NCBI GenBank assembly: GCA_010025475.1
Contig: RGTE01000078.1
Span: forward strand, 1 to 5,220
Length of the DNA stretch: 5,220 nucleotides
Origin: Verrucomicrobiota bacterium
GTDB taxonomy: Bacteria; Verrucomicrobiota; Verrucomicrobiia; Methylacidiphilales; Verrucolacustridaceae
Direction of reading: 5' to 3'
The notes under the pieces are model-generated. The model was not told the origin of the DNA. It saw nothing but the letters and a program-made list of their open reading frames with translations, and did no database searches. Shown piece by piece: positions 1 through 5,220 of this stretch. Both the position numbers and the translations under genes were made by a program. Within the stretch, counting starts at the first letter, position 1. Every line of letters starts with the position of its first letter.

Positions 1-138
1 GATTTTATGGCGTTCCGCCAGTTTTTTCACCTCCCCGGCTTCCAGCACCAGGGTCCGGCCGGCCTCCAGGACGATCGATCGAACCTTACCCTCCGCCGCG
101 CTTTGGATGGTCCGGGGTCCAAGGACCGGCACGTCAAC
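1..138 (-). pseudogene. lpxI: Out-of-frame C-terminal end of LpxI (partial)
   Basis: Reading leftward from 138, one frame away from the preceding entry, gives 46 uninterrupted codons that begin [11 protein letters not shown] and continue through VLEAGRTLVLEAGEVKKL to the window edge. This is the usual LpxI C-terminus: the DVPxxGxRT segment, then the EAGxTLxL strand and a closing helix. Between the QDM codons and the DVP codons the family has two residues (six bases); here only four bases, CGTT, remain. Loss of one CG from an ancestral CGCGTT would explain this exactly. Restored, the protein would be about 267 residues at the edge, close to full length. Either the gene is a very recent pseudogene, since nothing else has decayed, or two bases were lost in sequencing or assembly. 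Confidence 0.82.
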
Positions 139-796
139 GCATGTCCTGCGTGGGCGAAGTCACCTTGATGGCCGTGGCATCCTGTCCGGCAATCTGCCCG
201 CCCCGCTTCAGGGTTGCGTCGGTGCCATCAAACCCTTCCACCGCCATCACCGTCCCCTTCCGCACCACCAGACTTTGCCCGATATTCAGACGCGCCACAG
301 ACTTGGCCAGCGACCATCCGAACTTGATGTCGGCGGAAAGATGAAGCGGGGGTCTCGGGCCGGCGATCAGACCGGTACCGGCAAGGTGATCCTCCATGAA
401 GGTGGTGGCGGGGAGAACGCGGATGCCGGCTTTTTCCAGTTCCCGCACCACTGCACCGAAAAGCGTCGCCGCATTCCTTTCTTTCAGCCGCGCCAGGATC
501 CAGAGCGCTTTTAGGTCCGGTCTCAGGTCGTAGAGCCGCTTAGGGGTGATTTGGCCCGCAAAGATCGCCCGATCCACACCCTGCTTTCTGAAAAAAGAAA
601 CCAAGCCTCCCAGTTGGCCGACCCGTAACCAGGTGGAGGGACGCCCACGGGAGGCCACGGAAGGCTCCGTCTCGCCATCGAAGGCCGCCACGACCAGTTC
701 CTCGCCCTGACGACGGGCTCCTTCCAGCACCAAACGGGGGTAGATTCCCCGTCCTGCCACCAGGCCAATCCTCCCAGTCTTCAATGATTTAGGCAT
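134..796 (-). CDS. lpxI: LpxI, UDP-2,3-diacylglucosamine pyrophosphatase (frame ends early)
   Basis: LpxI hydrolyses UDP-2,3-diacylglucosamine to lipid X (2,3-diacylglucosamine 1-phosphate) and UMP, the fourth step of lipid A synthesis, in bacteria that use it in place of LpxH. The 220-residue frame shows the family pattern: a glycine-rich N-terminus ([10 protein letters not shown], 11-20), FAGQITPK (79-86), then the C-terminal domain with [11 protein letters not shown] (155-165), [12 protein letters not shown] (170-181), [15 protein letters not shown] (186-200) and TQDMR (216-220). It stops with TGA right after QDMR, where family members, as I recall them, continue RFDVPxxGxxT and reach about 270-285 residues. 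The missing end is present in another frame (separate entry), so this is a truncated or frameshifted gene. The QDMR aspartate (D218) may be the catalytic aspartate known as D225 in the Caulobacter enzyme, but I have not aligned them. The ATG at 796 is chosen because the conserved sequence begins just after it. No clear Shine-Dalgarno precedes it. The gene diverges from nusA. Family assignment is confident; activity of the product is not. Confidence 0.88.
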   Translation of the reverse strand: MPKSLKTGRIGLVAGRGIYPRLVLEGARRQGEELVVAAFDGETEPSVASRGRPSTWLRVGQLGGLVSFFRKQGVDRAIFAGQITPKRLYDLRPDLKALWILARLKERNAATLFGAVVRELEKAGIRVLPATTFMEDHLAGTGLIAGPRPPLHLSADIKFGWSLAKSVARLNIGQSLVVRKGTVMAVEGFDGTDATLKRGGQIAGQDATAIKVTSPTQDMR

Positions 797-820
797 AAAA
801 GGGACATCCGGTTTCGCGGA

Positions 821-848
821 TTGACCATTCTCTGCGTTTGGTTATGAT
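821..848 (+). promoter_or_regulatory. Candidate sigma70-type promoter for nusA-infB-rbfA
   Basis: TTGACC (821-826) and TATGAT (843-848) each match the sigma70 consensus at five of six positions and are 16 bases apart. Transcription would start near 855, giving a leader of roughly 97 bases before the nusA ATG. The intrinsic terminator at 878-911 would lie wholly inside this leader. No competing plus-strand promoter of similar quality is visible between lpxI and nusA. Confidence 0.55.
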
Positions 849-854
849 TTTCAA
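827..854 (-). promoter_or_regulatory. Candidate lpxI promoter
   Basis: On the minus strand a TTGAAA (854-849) is followed after 16 bases by GAGAAT (832-827), a moderate -35 and a weak -10 match. Transcription would start near 820, leaving a leader of about 24 bases before the lpxI ATG. Its -35 element sits on the -10 element of the candidate nusA promoter, so the two would compete for polymerase if both are real. The prediction is weak. Confidence 0.3.
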
Positions 855-877
855 GGAGTTGACTCTCGGCGGTGGTT

Positions 878-911
878 GGGTGGGAACTCATGCGGTTTCC
901 ACCCTTTTTTT
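878..911 (+). terminator. Intrinsic terminator in the nusA leader (candidate attenuator)
   Basis: GGGTGGGAAC (878-887) pairs with GTTTCCACCC (895-904) over ten consecutive pairs, one a G-U wobble, around a seven-base loop. Seven T residues (905-911) follow immediately. This is the full geometry of a Rho-independent terminator, and only in the plus direction: on the minus strand no T tract follows the stem. The only upstream gene, lpxI, is transcribed the other way, so the terminator has no gene to end. It sits between the nusA promoter and the nusA start and would cut transcription of the operon before the first gene. A five-base alternative pairing, GAGTT (856-860) with AACTC (885-889), would open the top of the left arm and could be an antiterminator. 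The terminator is seen directly; the regulatory role is inferred. Confidence 0.75.
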
Positions 912-951
912 CGCCGAAAGCCTTCTCCCACAACCTCAACATGGAAACAAC

Positions 952-2214
952 ATGAACACTCAAGACTTTCTGACGGTACTCGATTACATGGAAAAGGAGA
1001 AGGGCATTAGCCGGAAGGTCATGGCCTCGGTCATTGAAAGCGCCCTCGTCACCGCGGCCCATAAGACCTACCCGCCCGAGACGGAAATCCGCGTCGCCCT
1101 CGACGCCAAGACCGGCAAGATCCAGATGTTCGCCAAACTCAAGGCCACCGACCGCGCCCGCCCGAATCCCGAAGAGATCTCCATCGTGAAGGCCCGCTCC
1201 GTGAACCCCTCGGCCCGTCTCGGTGACCTCGTCGAGATCGAGCTCGATGCCAAGCAGTTCGGCCGCATCGCCGCCCAAGTCTTCAAGCAGGCCATGAACC
1301 AGAACCTCCGCTCCATCGAAAAGACCATGATCATGGAGGAGTTCCAGGGCCGCGTCGGCGACATCGTCGCCGGCACTGTCCGCCGCTTCGACCGCGCCGA
1401 CGTCGTCATCGATCTCGGTAAGTTCGAGGGCATCATGCCCGCCCGGGAACGCGTCCCCACCGAGGAATACACCCCGGGGGAACGCATCCGCGCCCTCGTC
1501 CTCGCCGTCCAGCAGGGCCAGCGCGGACCGGAAATCATCCTTTCCCGCGCCAGTCCCGACTTTGTCCGCCGGCTCCTTGCCCTCGAGGTGGCCGAACTCG
1601 CCGACGGCGTTGTCCAGATCAAGTCCCTCGCCCGCGAGCCCGGCTTCCGCACCAAGATCGCCGTCTGGTCGGATGTGGAGAAGGTCGATCCCGTCGGTGC
1701 CTGCGTCGGCATCCGCGGCTCCCGCGTGAAGAACATTGTCCGCGAGCTCAACAACGAGAAGGTCGACCTCTTCCGCTGGTCGCCCAACGTCCATGAGCTC
1801 GTCATCGAGGCCCTCAAGCCCGCCAAGCTCCGCAAGATCGAGATCGATGAGACCAACCATCGCGTGCGCGCCCTCGTCGACGCCGAGAACCTTTCCCTCG
1901 CGATCGGCCGCAAGGGCCATAACGCCCGCCTCGCCAGCCGCCTCACCGGTTGGCACATCGACGTCGAGGAGGACAAGACCGAGGTGGTGGGTTTCGAGCA
2001 GAAACTCGAGCAGGCAGTCCAGGGCCTCGCCACCGCCCTCGGCATCGAGGTTCCCCTTGCCCAGAAGATCGCCTCCGTCGGCTTCAGCACGGTGGAAGCC
2101 CTTGTCGAGGCGACCGAGACCGATCTCGCCGAAGCCGTTCCCGACCTCACTCCCGAACAAGCCAAGGAGATCCTGACTAAGGCCCAGGCGGCCCTCGCAG
2201 CCGCCAAGTCCTAA
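952..2214 (+). CDS. nusA: Transcription termination/antitermination factor NusA
   Basis: NusA binds RNA polymerase and nascent RNA in the cytoplasm and modulates pausing, intrinsic termination and antitermination. The 420-residue protein has the family order: polymerase-binding N-terminal domain (about 1-130), S1 domain (about 135-200, with [22 protein letters not shown]), KH1 (about 205-280, with the GIRGSR loop at 253-258) and KH2 (about 285-345, with [18 protein letters not shown] from 317). A C-terminal segment (about 355-412, [21 protein letters not shown] and [11 protein letters not shown]) resembles one helix-hairpin-helix acidic repeat, whereas E. coli NusA (495 residues) has two. The frame is open upstream to 838, but [23 protein letters not shown] is the normal NusA beginning. 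The 838-951 extension resembles nothing and covers the leader terminator, so ATG 952 is chosen. Only a weak GGAAA precedes it. First gene of the cluster; rimP, often found before nusA, is absent. Confidence 0.96.
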   Translation: MNTQDFLTVLDYMEKEKGISRKVMASVIESALVTAAHKTYPPETEIRVALDAKTGKIQMFAKLKATDRARPNPEEISIVKARSVNPSARLGDLVEIELDAKQFGRIAAQVFKQAMNQNLRSIEKTMIMEEFQGRVGDIVAGTVRRFDRADVVIDLGKFEGIMPARERVPTEEYTPGERIRALVLAVQQGQRGPEIILSRASPDFVRRLLALEVAELADGVVQIKSLAREPGFRTKIAVWSDVEKVDPVGACVGIRGSRVKNIVRELNNEKVDLFRWSPNVHELVIEALKPAKLRKIEIDETNHRVRALVDAENLSLAIGRKGHNARLASRLTGWHIDVEEDKTEVVGFEQKLEQAVQGLATALGIEVPLAQKIASVGFSTVEALVEATETDLAEAVPDLTPEQAKEILTKAQAALAAAKS

Positions 2215-2233
2215 GTCCCCTCCCCCCGCCGGC

Positions 2234-4282
2234 ATGGCCACCTCGTCCGCCAAAAAGACGCCAGCCACGGAAGGGGCTGCGACTGCGCCCAAGAAACCCC
2301 GTGCCACCAAGGCCGCCGCCGACAAAGAAGCACCGGCCAAAAAAGCACCGGCGAAGACCAAGACGGTGGCGAAGACTGCGGAGCCCGAGGCCGCACCTGC
2401 TCCCCTCGCCGCTCCCGCACCAACCGCGGCTGCGGAGACTCCTGCTCCCACGGCTGTTTCCGCTCCCGCTACCGAAGGCACGGTCGACGAATCGAAGATC
2501 ATCCAGATGAAGCCGCCGATCCAGGTCCGCGACCTGGCAACGCGGCTCAATCTGAAACCGTTCCAGCTCATCCACGAGCTGATGGAGATGAATGTCTTCG
2601 CGACGCTCAACCAAACTCTGGAAGAGCCCGTCGCCAAGAAGATCTGCGAAAAACGCGGCTTTGTCTTCATGGCCGAAAAACGCAAGGAAGGCGGCGGCGT
2701 CCACAAAGTCGCCCCCGTCGTTGAACCGCCCAAACCCAAGCCCGTTCTCTCCGCCAATCTCAAGCCCCGGCCCCCGGTGGTCACGTTCATGGGCCACGTT
2801 GACCACGGCAAAACCTCCCTGCTCGATGCGATCCGCCGCACCAAGGTCGCTGCCGGCGAGGCTGGTGGTATCACCCAGCACATCGGTGCCTACTCCGTGA
2901 AACGAGGCAACCAGAGCATCACCTTCCTTGATACACCTGGCCACGAGGCCTTCACCGCCATGCGCGCCCGCGGAGCCACCGTCACGGACATCGTTGTCCT
3001 CGTGGTGGCCGCCGATGACGGCATCAAGCCCCAGACTCTCGAAGCCCTGAAGCACGCCCAAGCCGCCAAGGTCACCGTGATGGTCGCCATCAACAAGGTC
3101 GACCTCCCTGGCGCGAACGTAGACCGGGTAAAGGGCCAACTGCAGGAACAGGGTCTCGCCCCGGAGGAGTGGGGTGGTCAGACCGTCGTCTGTGAAGTCT
3201 CGGCCACCAAGGGAACCGGAATCGAAAAGCTTTTGGAAATGATCGGATTGCAGGCCGAAGTGCTGGAACTCCGCGCCGATCCGACCGGCCATGCCCGAGC
3301 CCGCGTCATCGAAACCCAAATCGAAACCGGCCGCGGCCCGACCTCCACCGTTCTTATTCAACAGGGTTGCCTCAAGGTGGGTGACTCTTTCGTTTGCGGT
3401 CCCCACATGGGCAAGGTTAAGGCTCTGCTCGACGACGGCGGCCAAAACATCAAAGAAGCCGGCCCCTCGACCCCTGCCCGAATTATCGGGATCACCGGCG
3501 CACCGGCACCGGGAGAAGAGGTCGTGGTTGTCGGCTCCGAGCGCGAGGCTCGCTCCATCATGGAAGAACGGCAGGAAGCCGAGAGGGTCTCCCGCTTGGC
3601 CGCCGGGCCCACCGGCACCCCCGGCAACGTCACTTTGGAAAACCTTTTTGCCAGCATTGCCGAAGGGCAGAAAAAGTGCCTCAAGGTCATCCTTAAGGGT
3701 GATGTCCAGGGCTCGGTGGAAGCCATCACCGAATCCCTCAAAAAGATCCAAAGCCAAAAGATCGATCTCGATATTGTCCTCTCCGCGATCGGACCGATCT
3801 CCGAATCCGACATCCTCCTCGCCAAAGCCTCTGGAGCCGTCGTGATCGGCTTCAACACCAAGACCGACAACTCCGCCGCCAACGCCGCCAAGCGGGAGGG
3901 CATCCAGATCAAGTTATTCAGTATCATTTACGAACTGGTCGATCAGGTGAAGGAAGCGATGACCGGCATGCTTGATCCCGAGTTGCGTGAGACCCCGCTG
4001 GGCACGGCCCTGGTCAAGAAGGTGTTCGAGCTTTCCAAATTTATGGTCGCCGGTTGTCAGGTGCAGAGCGGCCGGATCACCAAGAGCGGTCGCGCTCGCG
4101 TGATCCGCAAGAAGCAGCCGATCTACGACGGCGGTGTGGTCACCCTCAAACGCTTCCAGGAGGACGTCAACGAGGTGCGCCAGGGGCTCGAATGCGGTAT
4201 CCGGCTGGGCAATTTCGACGAGTACGAGGAAGGCGACATTATCGAGTGTTATCAGCTCGAAAAAGTCCCCCAAACCCTGTAG
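2234..4282 (+). CDS. infB: Translation initiation factor IF-2
   Basis: IF-2 is the GTPase that brings fMet-tRNA to the 30S subunit and promotes 50S joining. In this 682-residue protein, residues 1-85 are a low-complexity Ala/Lys/Pro linker. An IF2 N-terminal subdomain follows (about 93-145, [20 protein letters not shown] onward). The G domain has all its motifs: G1 GHVDHGKT (187-194), G2 threonine in GITQHIG (214), G3 DTPGH (233-237), G4 NKVD (287-290) and G5 SATKG (323-327). Beta-barrel domain II (about 345-435), domain III (about 465-570) and the C-terminal fMet-tRNA-binding barrel (about 575-680, with [19 protein letters not shown]) complete it. No key residue is missing. Length is lower than E. 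coli IF-2 (890 residues) because the N-terminal region is short. It starts 19 bases after the nusA stop, in a C-rich gap with no Shine-Dalgarno, so it is probably cotranscribed and perhaps translationally coupled with nusA. Confidence 0.97.
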   Translation: MATSSAKKTPATEGAATAPKKPRATKAAADKEAPAKKAPAKTKTVAKTAEPEAAPAPLAAPAPTAAAETPAPTAVSAPATEGTVDESKIIQMKPPIQVRDLATRLNLKPFQLIHELMEMNVFATLNQTLEEPVAKKICEKRGFVFMAEKRKEGGGVHKVAPVVEPPKPKPVLSANLKPRPPVVTFMGHVDHGKTSLLDAIRRTKVAAGEAGGITQHIGAYSVKRGNQSITFLDTPGHEAFTAMRARGATVTDIVVLVVAADDGIKPQTLEALKHAQAAKVTVMVAINKVDLPGANVDRVKGQLQEQGLAPEEWGGQTVVCEVSATKGTGIEKLLEMIGLQAEVLELRADPTGHARARVIETQIETGRGPTSTVLIQQGCLKVGDSFVCGPHMGKVKALLDDGGQNIKEAGPSTPARIIGITGAPAPGEEVVVVGSEREARSIMEERQEAERVSRLAAGPTGTPGNVTLENLFASIAEGQKKCLKVILKGDVQGSVEAITESLKKIQSQKIDLDIVLSAIGPISESDILLAKASGAVVIGFNTKTDNSAANAAKREGIQIKLFSIIYELVDQVKEAMTGMLDPELRETPLGTALVKKVFELSKFMVAGCQVQSGRITKSGRARVIRKKQPIYDGGVVTLKRFQEDVNEVRQGLECGIRLGNFDEYEEGDIIECYQLEKVPQTL

Positions 4283-4341
4283 TCGCCGGCATCAGCTTCT
4301 TTCTCTCCTAAACGTAAACCTAAACAAACGTCCCAAGGCTT

Positions 4342-4701
4342 ATGTCATCACGCAGGTTAGTCAGGGTCTCTGAATCAATCCGCGGTGTCCTCGCCCGCCT
4401 TGTCAGCCGCGAACGCACTTTGGAGGGCATGCTCCTCACCATCACCGGAGTCGAGGTCAGTCCGGATCTGCGGCATGCCACGGTCTTTATCTCCCATCTC
4501 GACGGCCGCACTCCCGACGAACAAATCCTTCACGATCTCAACGCGCTCAAGGAGGAATGGCAGTCGGAAATCAACAAGGCTCTCCACATCAAATACACGC
4601 CCAGACTTCATTTCAAATTCGACGAGGCCCAAAAACGCGGTGACCGCATCCTCCGGATCATGTCTGAGCTCGAACCCCCTTCCGAAGAGAAGAGTCGATA
4701 A
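4342..4701 (+). CDS. rbfA: Ribosome-binding factor RbfA
   Basis: RbfA is a small KH-fold protein that binds the 30S subunit during late maturation of 16S rRNA and supports growth in the cold. The 119-residue product fits the family in length and pattern: basic N-terminus and first helix (RRLVRVSESIRGVLARLV), EGMLLTITGVEVSPDLRHATVFIS (28-51) for the central strands, and IKYTPRLHFKFDEAQKRGDRILRIMSEL (83-110) at the C-terminus. The Ala-x-Gly kink expected between the two KH helices appears replaced: ungapped comparison with the family pattern as I remember it puts Leu-Lys-Glu at 69-71. An AAGG (4335-4338) gives a modest ribosome-binding site. The gene begins 59 bases after infB, and the order nusA-infB-rbfA is widely conserved, so it is likely the last gene of this operon. 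No convincing terminator follows it. Confidence 0.93.
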   Translation: MSSRRLVRVSESIRGVLARLVSRERTLEGMLLTITGVEVSPDLRHATVFISHLDGRTPDEQILHDLNALKEEWQSEINKALHIKYTPRLHFKFDEAQKRGDRILRIMSELEPPSEEKSR

Positions 4702-4727
4702 TATTTTGGTTTGGGCAGTTAATGTTC

Positions 4728-4814
4728 TTGCCGTTATTTCCTTAACCTAAGGACAGTCAGATTTATTTCCTAATACATTAACCATAAATAACTTTTGCCG
4801 TTTTTAGATAACCC
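4728..4814 (+). repeat. Three degenerate copies of a T-rich / TAACC motif
   Basis: Within the AT-rich gap after rbfA, a short motif recurs three times. TTGCCGTT occurs at 4728-4735 and 4795-4802. TTATTTCCT occurs at 4734-4742 and 4763-4771. TAACC closes each copy at 4743-4747, 4779-4783 and 4809-4813. Copies are 30-38 bases apart and vary inside. They lie upstream of the YHYH gene, so they could be binding sites of a regulator or remnants of a tandem duplication. In AT-rich DNA part of this similarity may be chance. Confidence 0.35.
4739..4753. repeat. Small inverted repeat after rbfA
   Basis: TCCTTA (4739-4744) and TAAGGA (4748-4753) form a perfect six-pair stem with a three-base loop. It is AT-rich and is not followed by a T tract, so it is not a good intrinsic terminator. 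It is nevertheless the only hairpin close behind rbfA and could act as an RNA 3'-end stabiliser. Confidence 0.3.
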
Positions 4815-4828
4815 GTAAATCCCGCAGG

Positions 4829-4851
4829 AATTTTTGAAAATTTGTGATAAT
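4829..4851 (+). promoter_or_regulatory. Candidate extended -10 promoter with adjacent palindrome, before the YHYH gene
   Basis: TGTGATAAT (4843-4851) fits an extended -10 element (TG, one base, then GATAAT, five of six matches). No good -35 is found 16-18 bases upstream. Transcription would start near 4858, only about two bases before the ATG at 4860, so the mRNA might be leaderless. Directly upstream, AATTTT-TG-AAAATT (4829-4842) is a perfect 14-base palindrome that could be an operator. Both are weak calls in AT-rich DNA. Confidence 0.35.
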
Positions 4852-4859
4852 GTAACTAC

Positions 4860-5220
4860 ATGAGACAGAGGCTTTTTCATGGCCTTCAATTAATATACCC
4901 GATTTGTTTGGCCTTGGGTTGGCCACTCAATTTGCAAGCTGAACCTTTGATCTCCAGTTGGATGACCACCTATTCCGGAAAGTACGCCAGAATTTACACC
5001 AACGATGCCGGAAAGCTGGCTGGCTCCAGCGTCACCATTTGGTCAAATCAAGCTACTCCCGCCTATTGCGGGATCTCCACGGTGCTTTCTTCTTCCAACT
5101 GGGTTTACATTAAAACCACCGGTCTCGGCAGTCACATCATGGGGCCCTGGTACGGCAACGCCGCCCATACGGTCGCCTTTGGTGGTGGGTATCCGAAAAA
5201 TCAAAAGGAAACTTACAAAA
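4860..5220 (+). CDS. Secreted YHYH-family protein, N-terminal part
   Basis: The frame from ATG 4860 is open to the window edge (120 codons seen). Residues 1-27 look like a Sec signal peptide: basic MRQR, a hydrophobic stretch (LIYPICLALGWPL, 11-23), and a likely cut after LQA (25-27). The mature start reads SSWMTTYSGKYARIYTNDAG (32-51), followed by WVYIKTTGLGSHIMGPWYGN (81-100). I recognise this from memory as the beginning of proteins annotated 'YHYH protein', extracellular proteins common in Verrucomicrobiota and some marine bacteria. The His-Tyr signature itself would lie beyond this window, so it is not seen, and the function of the family is unknown. An in-frame TAA at 4848-4850 leaves ATG 4860 as the first possible start. 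No Shine-Dalgarno lies within 15 bases of it. Codon use (TTG, CAA, AAT, TTT) is less GC-biased than in nusA-infB-rbfA. Same strand as rbfA but 158 bases away, so probably a separate unit. Confidence 0.75.
   Translation, partial: MRQRLFHGLQLIYPICLALGWPLNLQAEPLISSWMTTYSGKYARIYTNDAGKLAGSSVTIWSNQATPAYCGISTVLSSSNWVYIKTTGLGSHIMGPWYGNAAHTVAFGGGYPKNQKETYK

Noticed and set aside
107..514. Plus-strand open frame over lpxI
   Set aside because: It is antisense to clear LpxI coding sequence and has no recognisable domain.
838..951. N-terminal extension of NusA to the upstream TTG (838) or ATG (844)
   Set aside because: The added residues match nothing in NusA, the region contains the promoter -10 and the terminator hairpin, and the predicted transcript starts after these codons.
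941..955. Four-codon mini-frame (ATG GAA ACA ACA TGA) whose stop overlaps the nusA ATG
   Set aside because: The ATGA overlap is suggestive of coupling, but no ribosome-binding site precedes position 941 and such short frames are common by chance.
2287..2370. Repeated Lys/Ala/Pro codons near the start of infB
   Set aside because: This is the usual low-complexity linker of IF-2, which varies freely between species; it needs no special explanation.
781..2883. A 700-codon open frame on the minus strand across nusA and the start of infB
   Set aside because: It is antisense to two unmistakable genes and arises from their strong G/C preference at third codon positions. Its product is a low-complexity Gly/Asp/Leu/Ala sequence with no recognisable domain.
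2177..3757. A 526-codon open frame on the minus strand across infB
   Set aside because: Same cause: a shadow of infB codon bias, with Gly/Asp-rich and Arg/Gly-rich composition and no family resemblance.
3291..3845. Ser/Pro/Arg-rich open frame on the plus strand inside infB
   Set aside because: It is an alternate-frame shadow of infB, whose frame holds the conserved IF-2 domains over the same bases.
4308..4334. CTAAAC-like short repeats between infB and rbfA
   Set aside because: Three or four imperfect units of about six bases are too few and too irregular to support a repeat element or regulatory array.

Overview
This window looks like chromosomal DNA of a Gram-negative bacterium, most likely a member of the Verrucomicrobiota. 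That placement is inference. It rests on a lipid A pathway gene (lpxI), GC-rich housekeeping genes, weak or absent Shine-Dalgarno sequences before every start, and a secreted YHYH-family protein of a type I associate with Verrucomicrobiota.

There are three blocks. (1) Positions 1-796, minus strand: lpxI, encoding a UDP-2,3-diacylglucosamine pyrophosphatase of lipid A synthesis. Its reading frame is broken near position 137 and the conserved C-terminus continues in another frame to the window edge. (2) Positions 797-4701: a divergent promoter region, then the plus-strand cluster nusA - infB - rbfA (transcription factor NusA, initiation factor IF-2, ribosome maturation factor RbfA). The order is the classic one, but rimP, which often precedes nusA, is not there; lpxI diverges instead. 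(3) Positions 4702-5220: an AT-rich intergenic stretch with a degenerate repeat and a candidate promoter, then the start of a secreted YHYH-type protein that runs off the right edge.

The main regulatory feature lies between lpxI and nusA. A good sigma70-type promoter (821-848) is followed by a textbook intrinsic terminator (878-911), about 40 bases before the nusA start. A terminator placed between the promoter and the first gene of a NusA operon suggests that NusA attenuates its own synthesis and, with it, that of IF-2 and RbfA.

I see no RNA genes, insertion sequences, CRISPR arrays or phage genes. The core genes are ordinary. The items that deserve a second look are the leader terminator, the lpxI frameshift, the repeat-bearing AT-rich gap, and the change in base composition at the YHYH gene.
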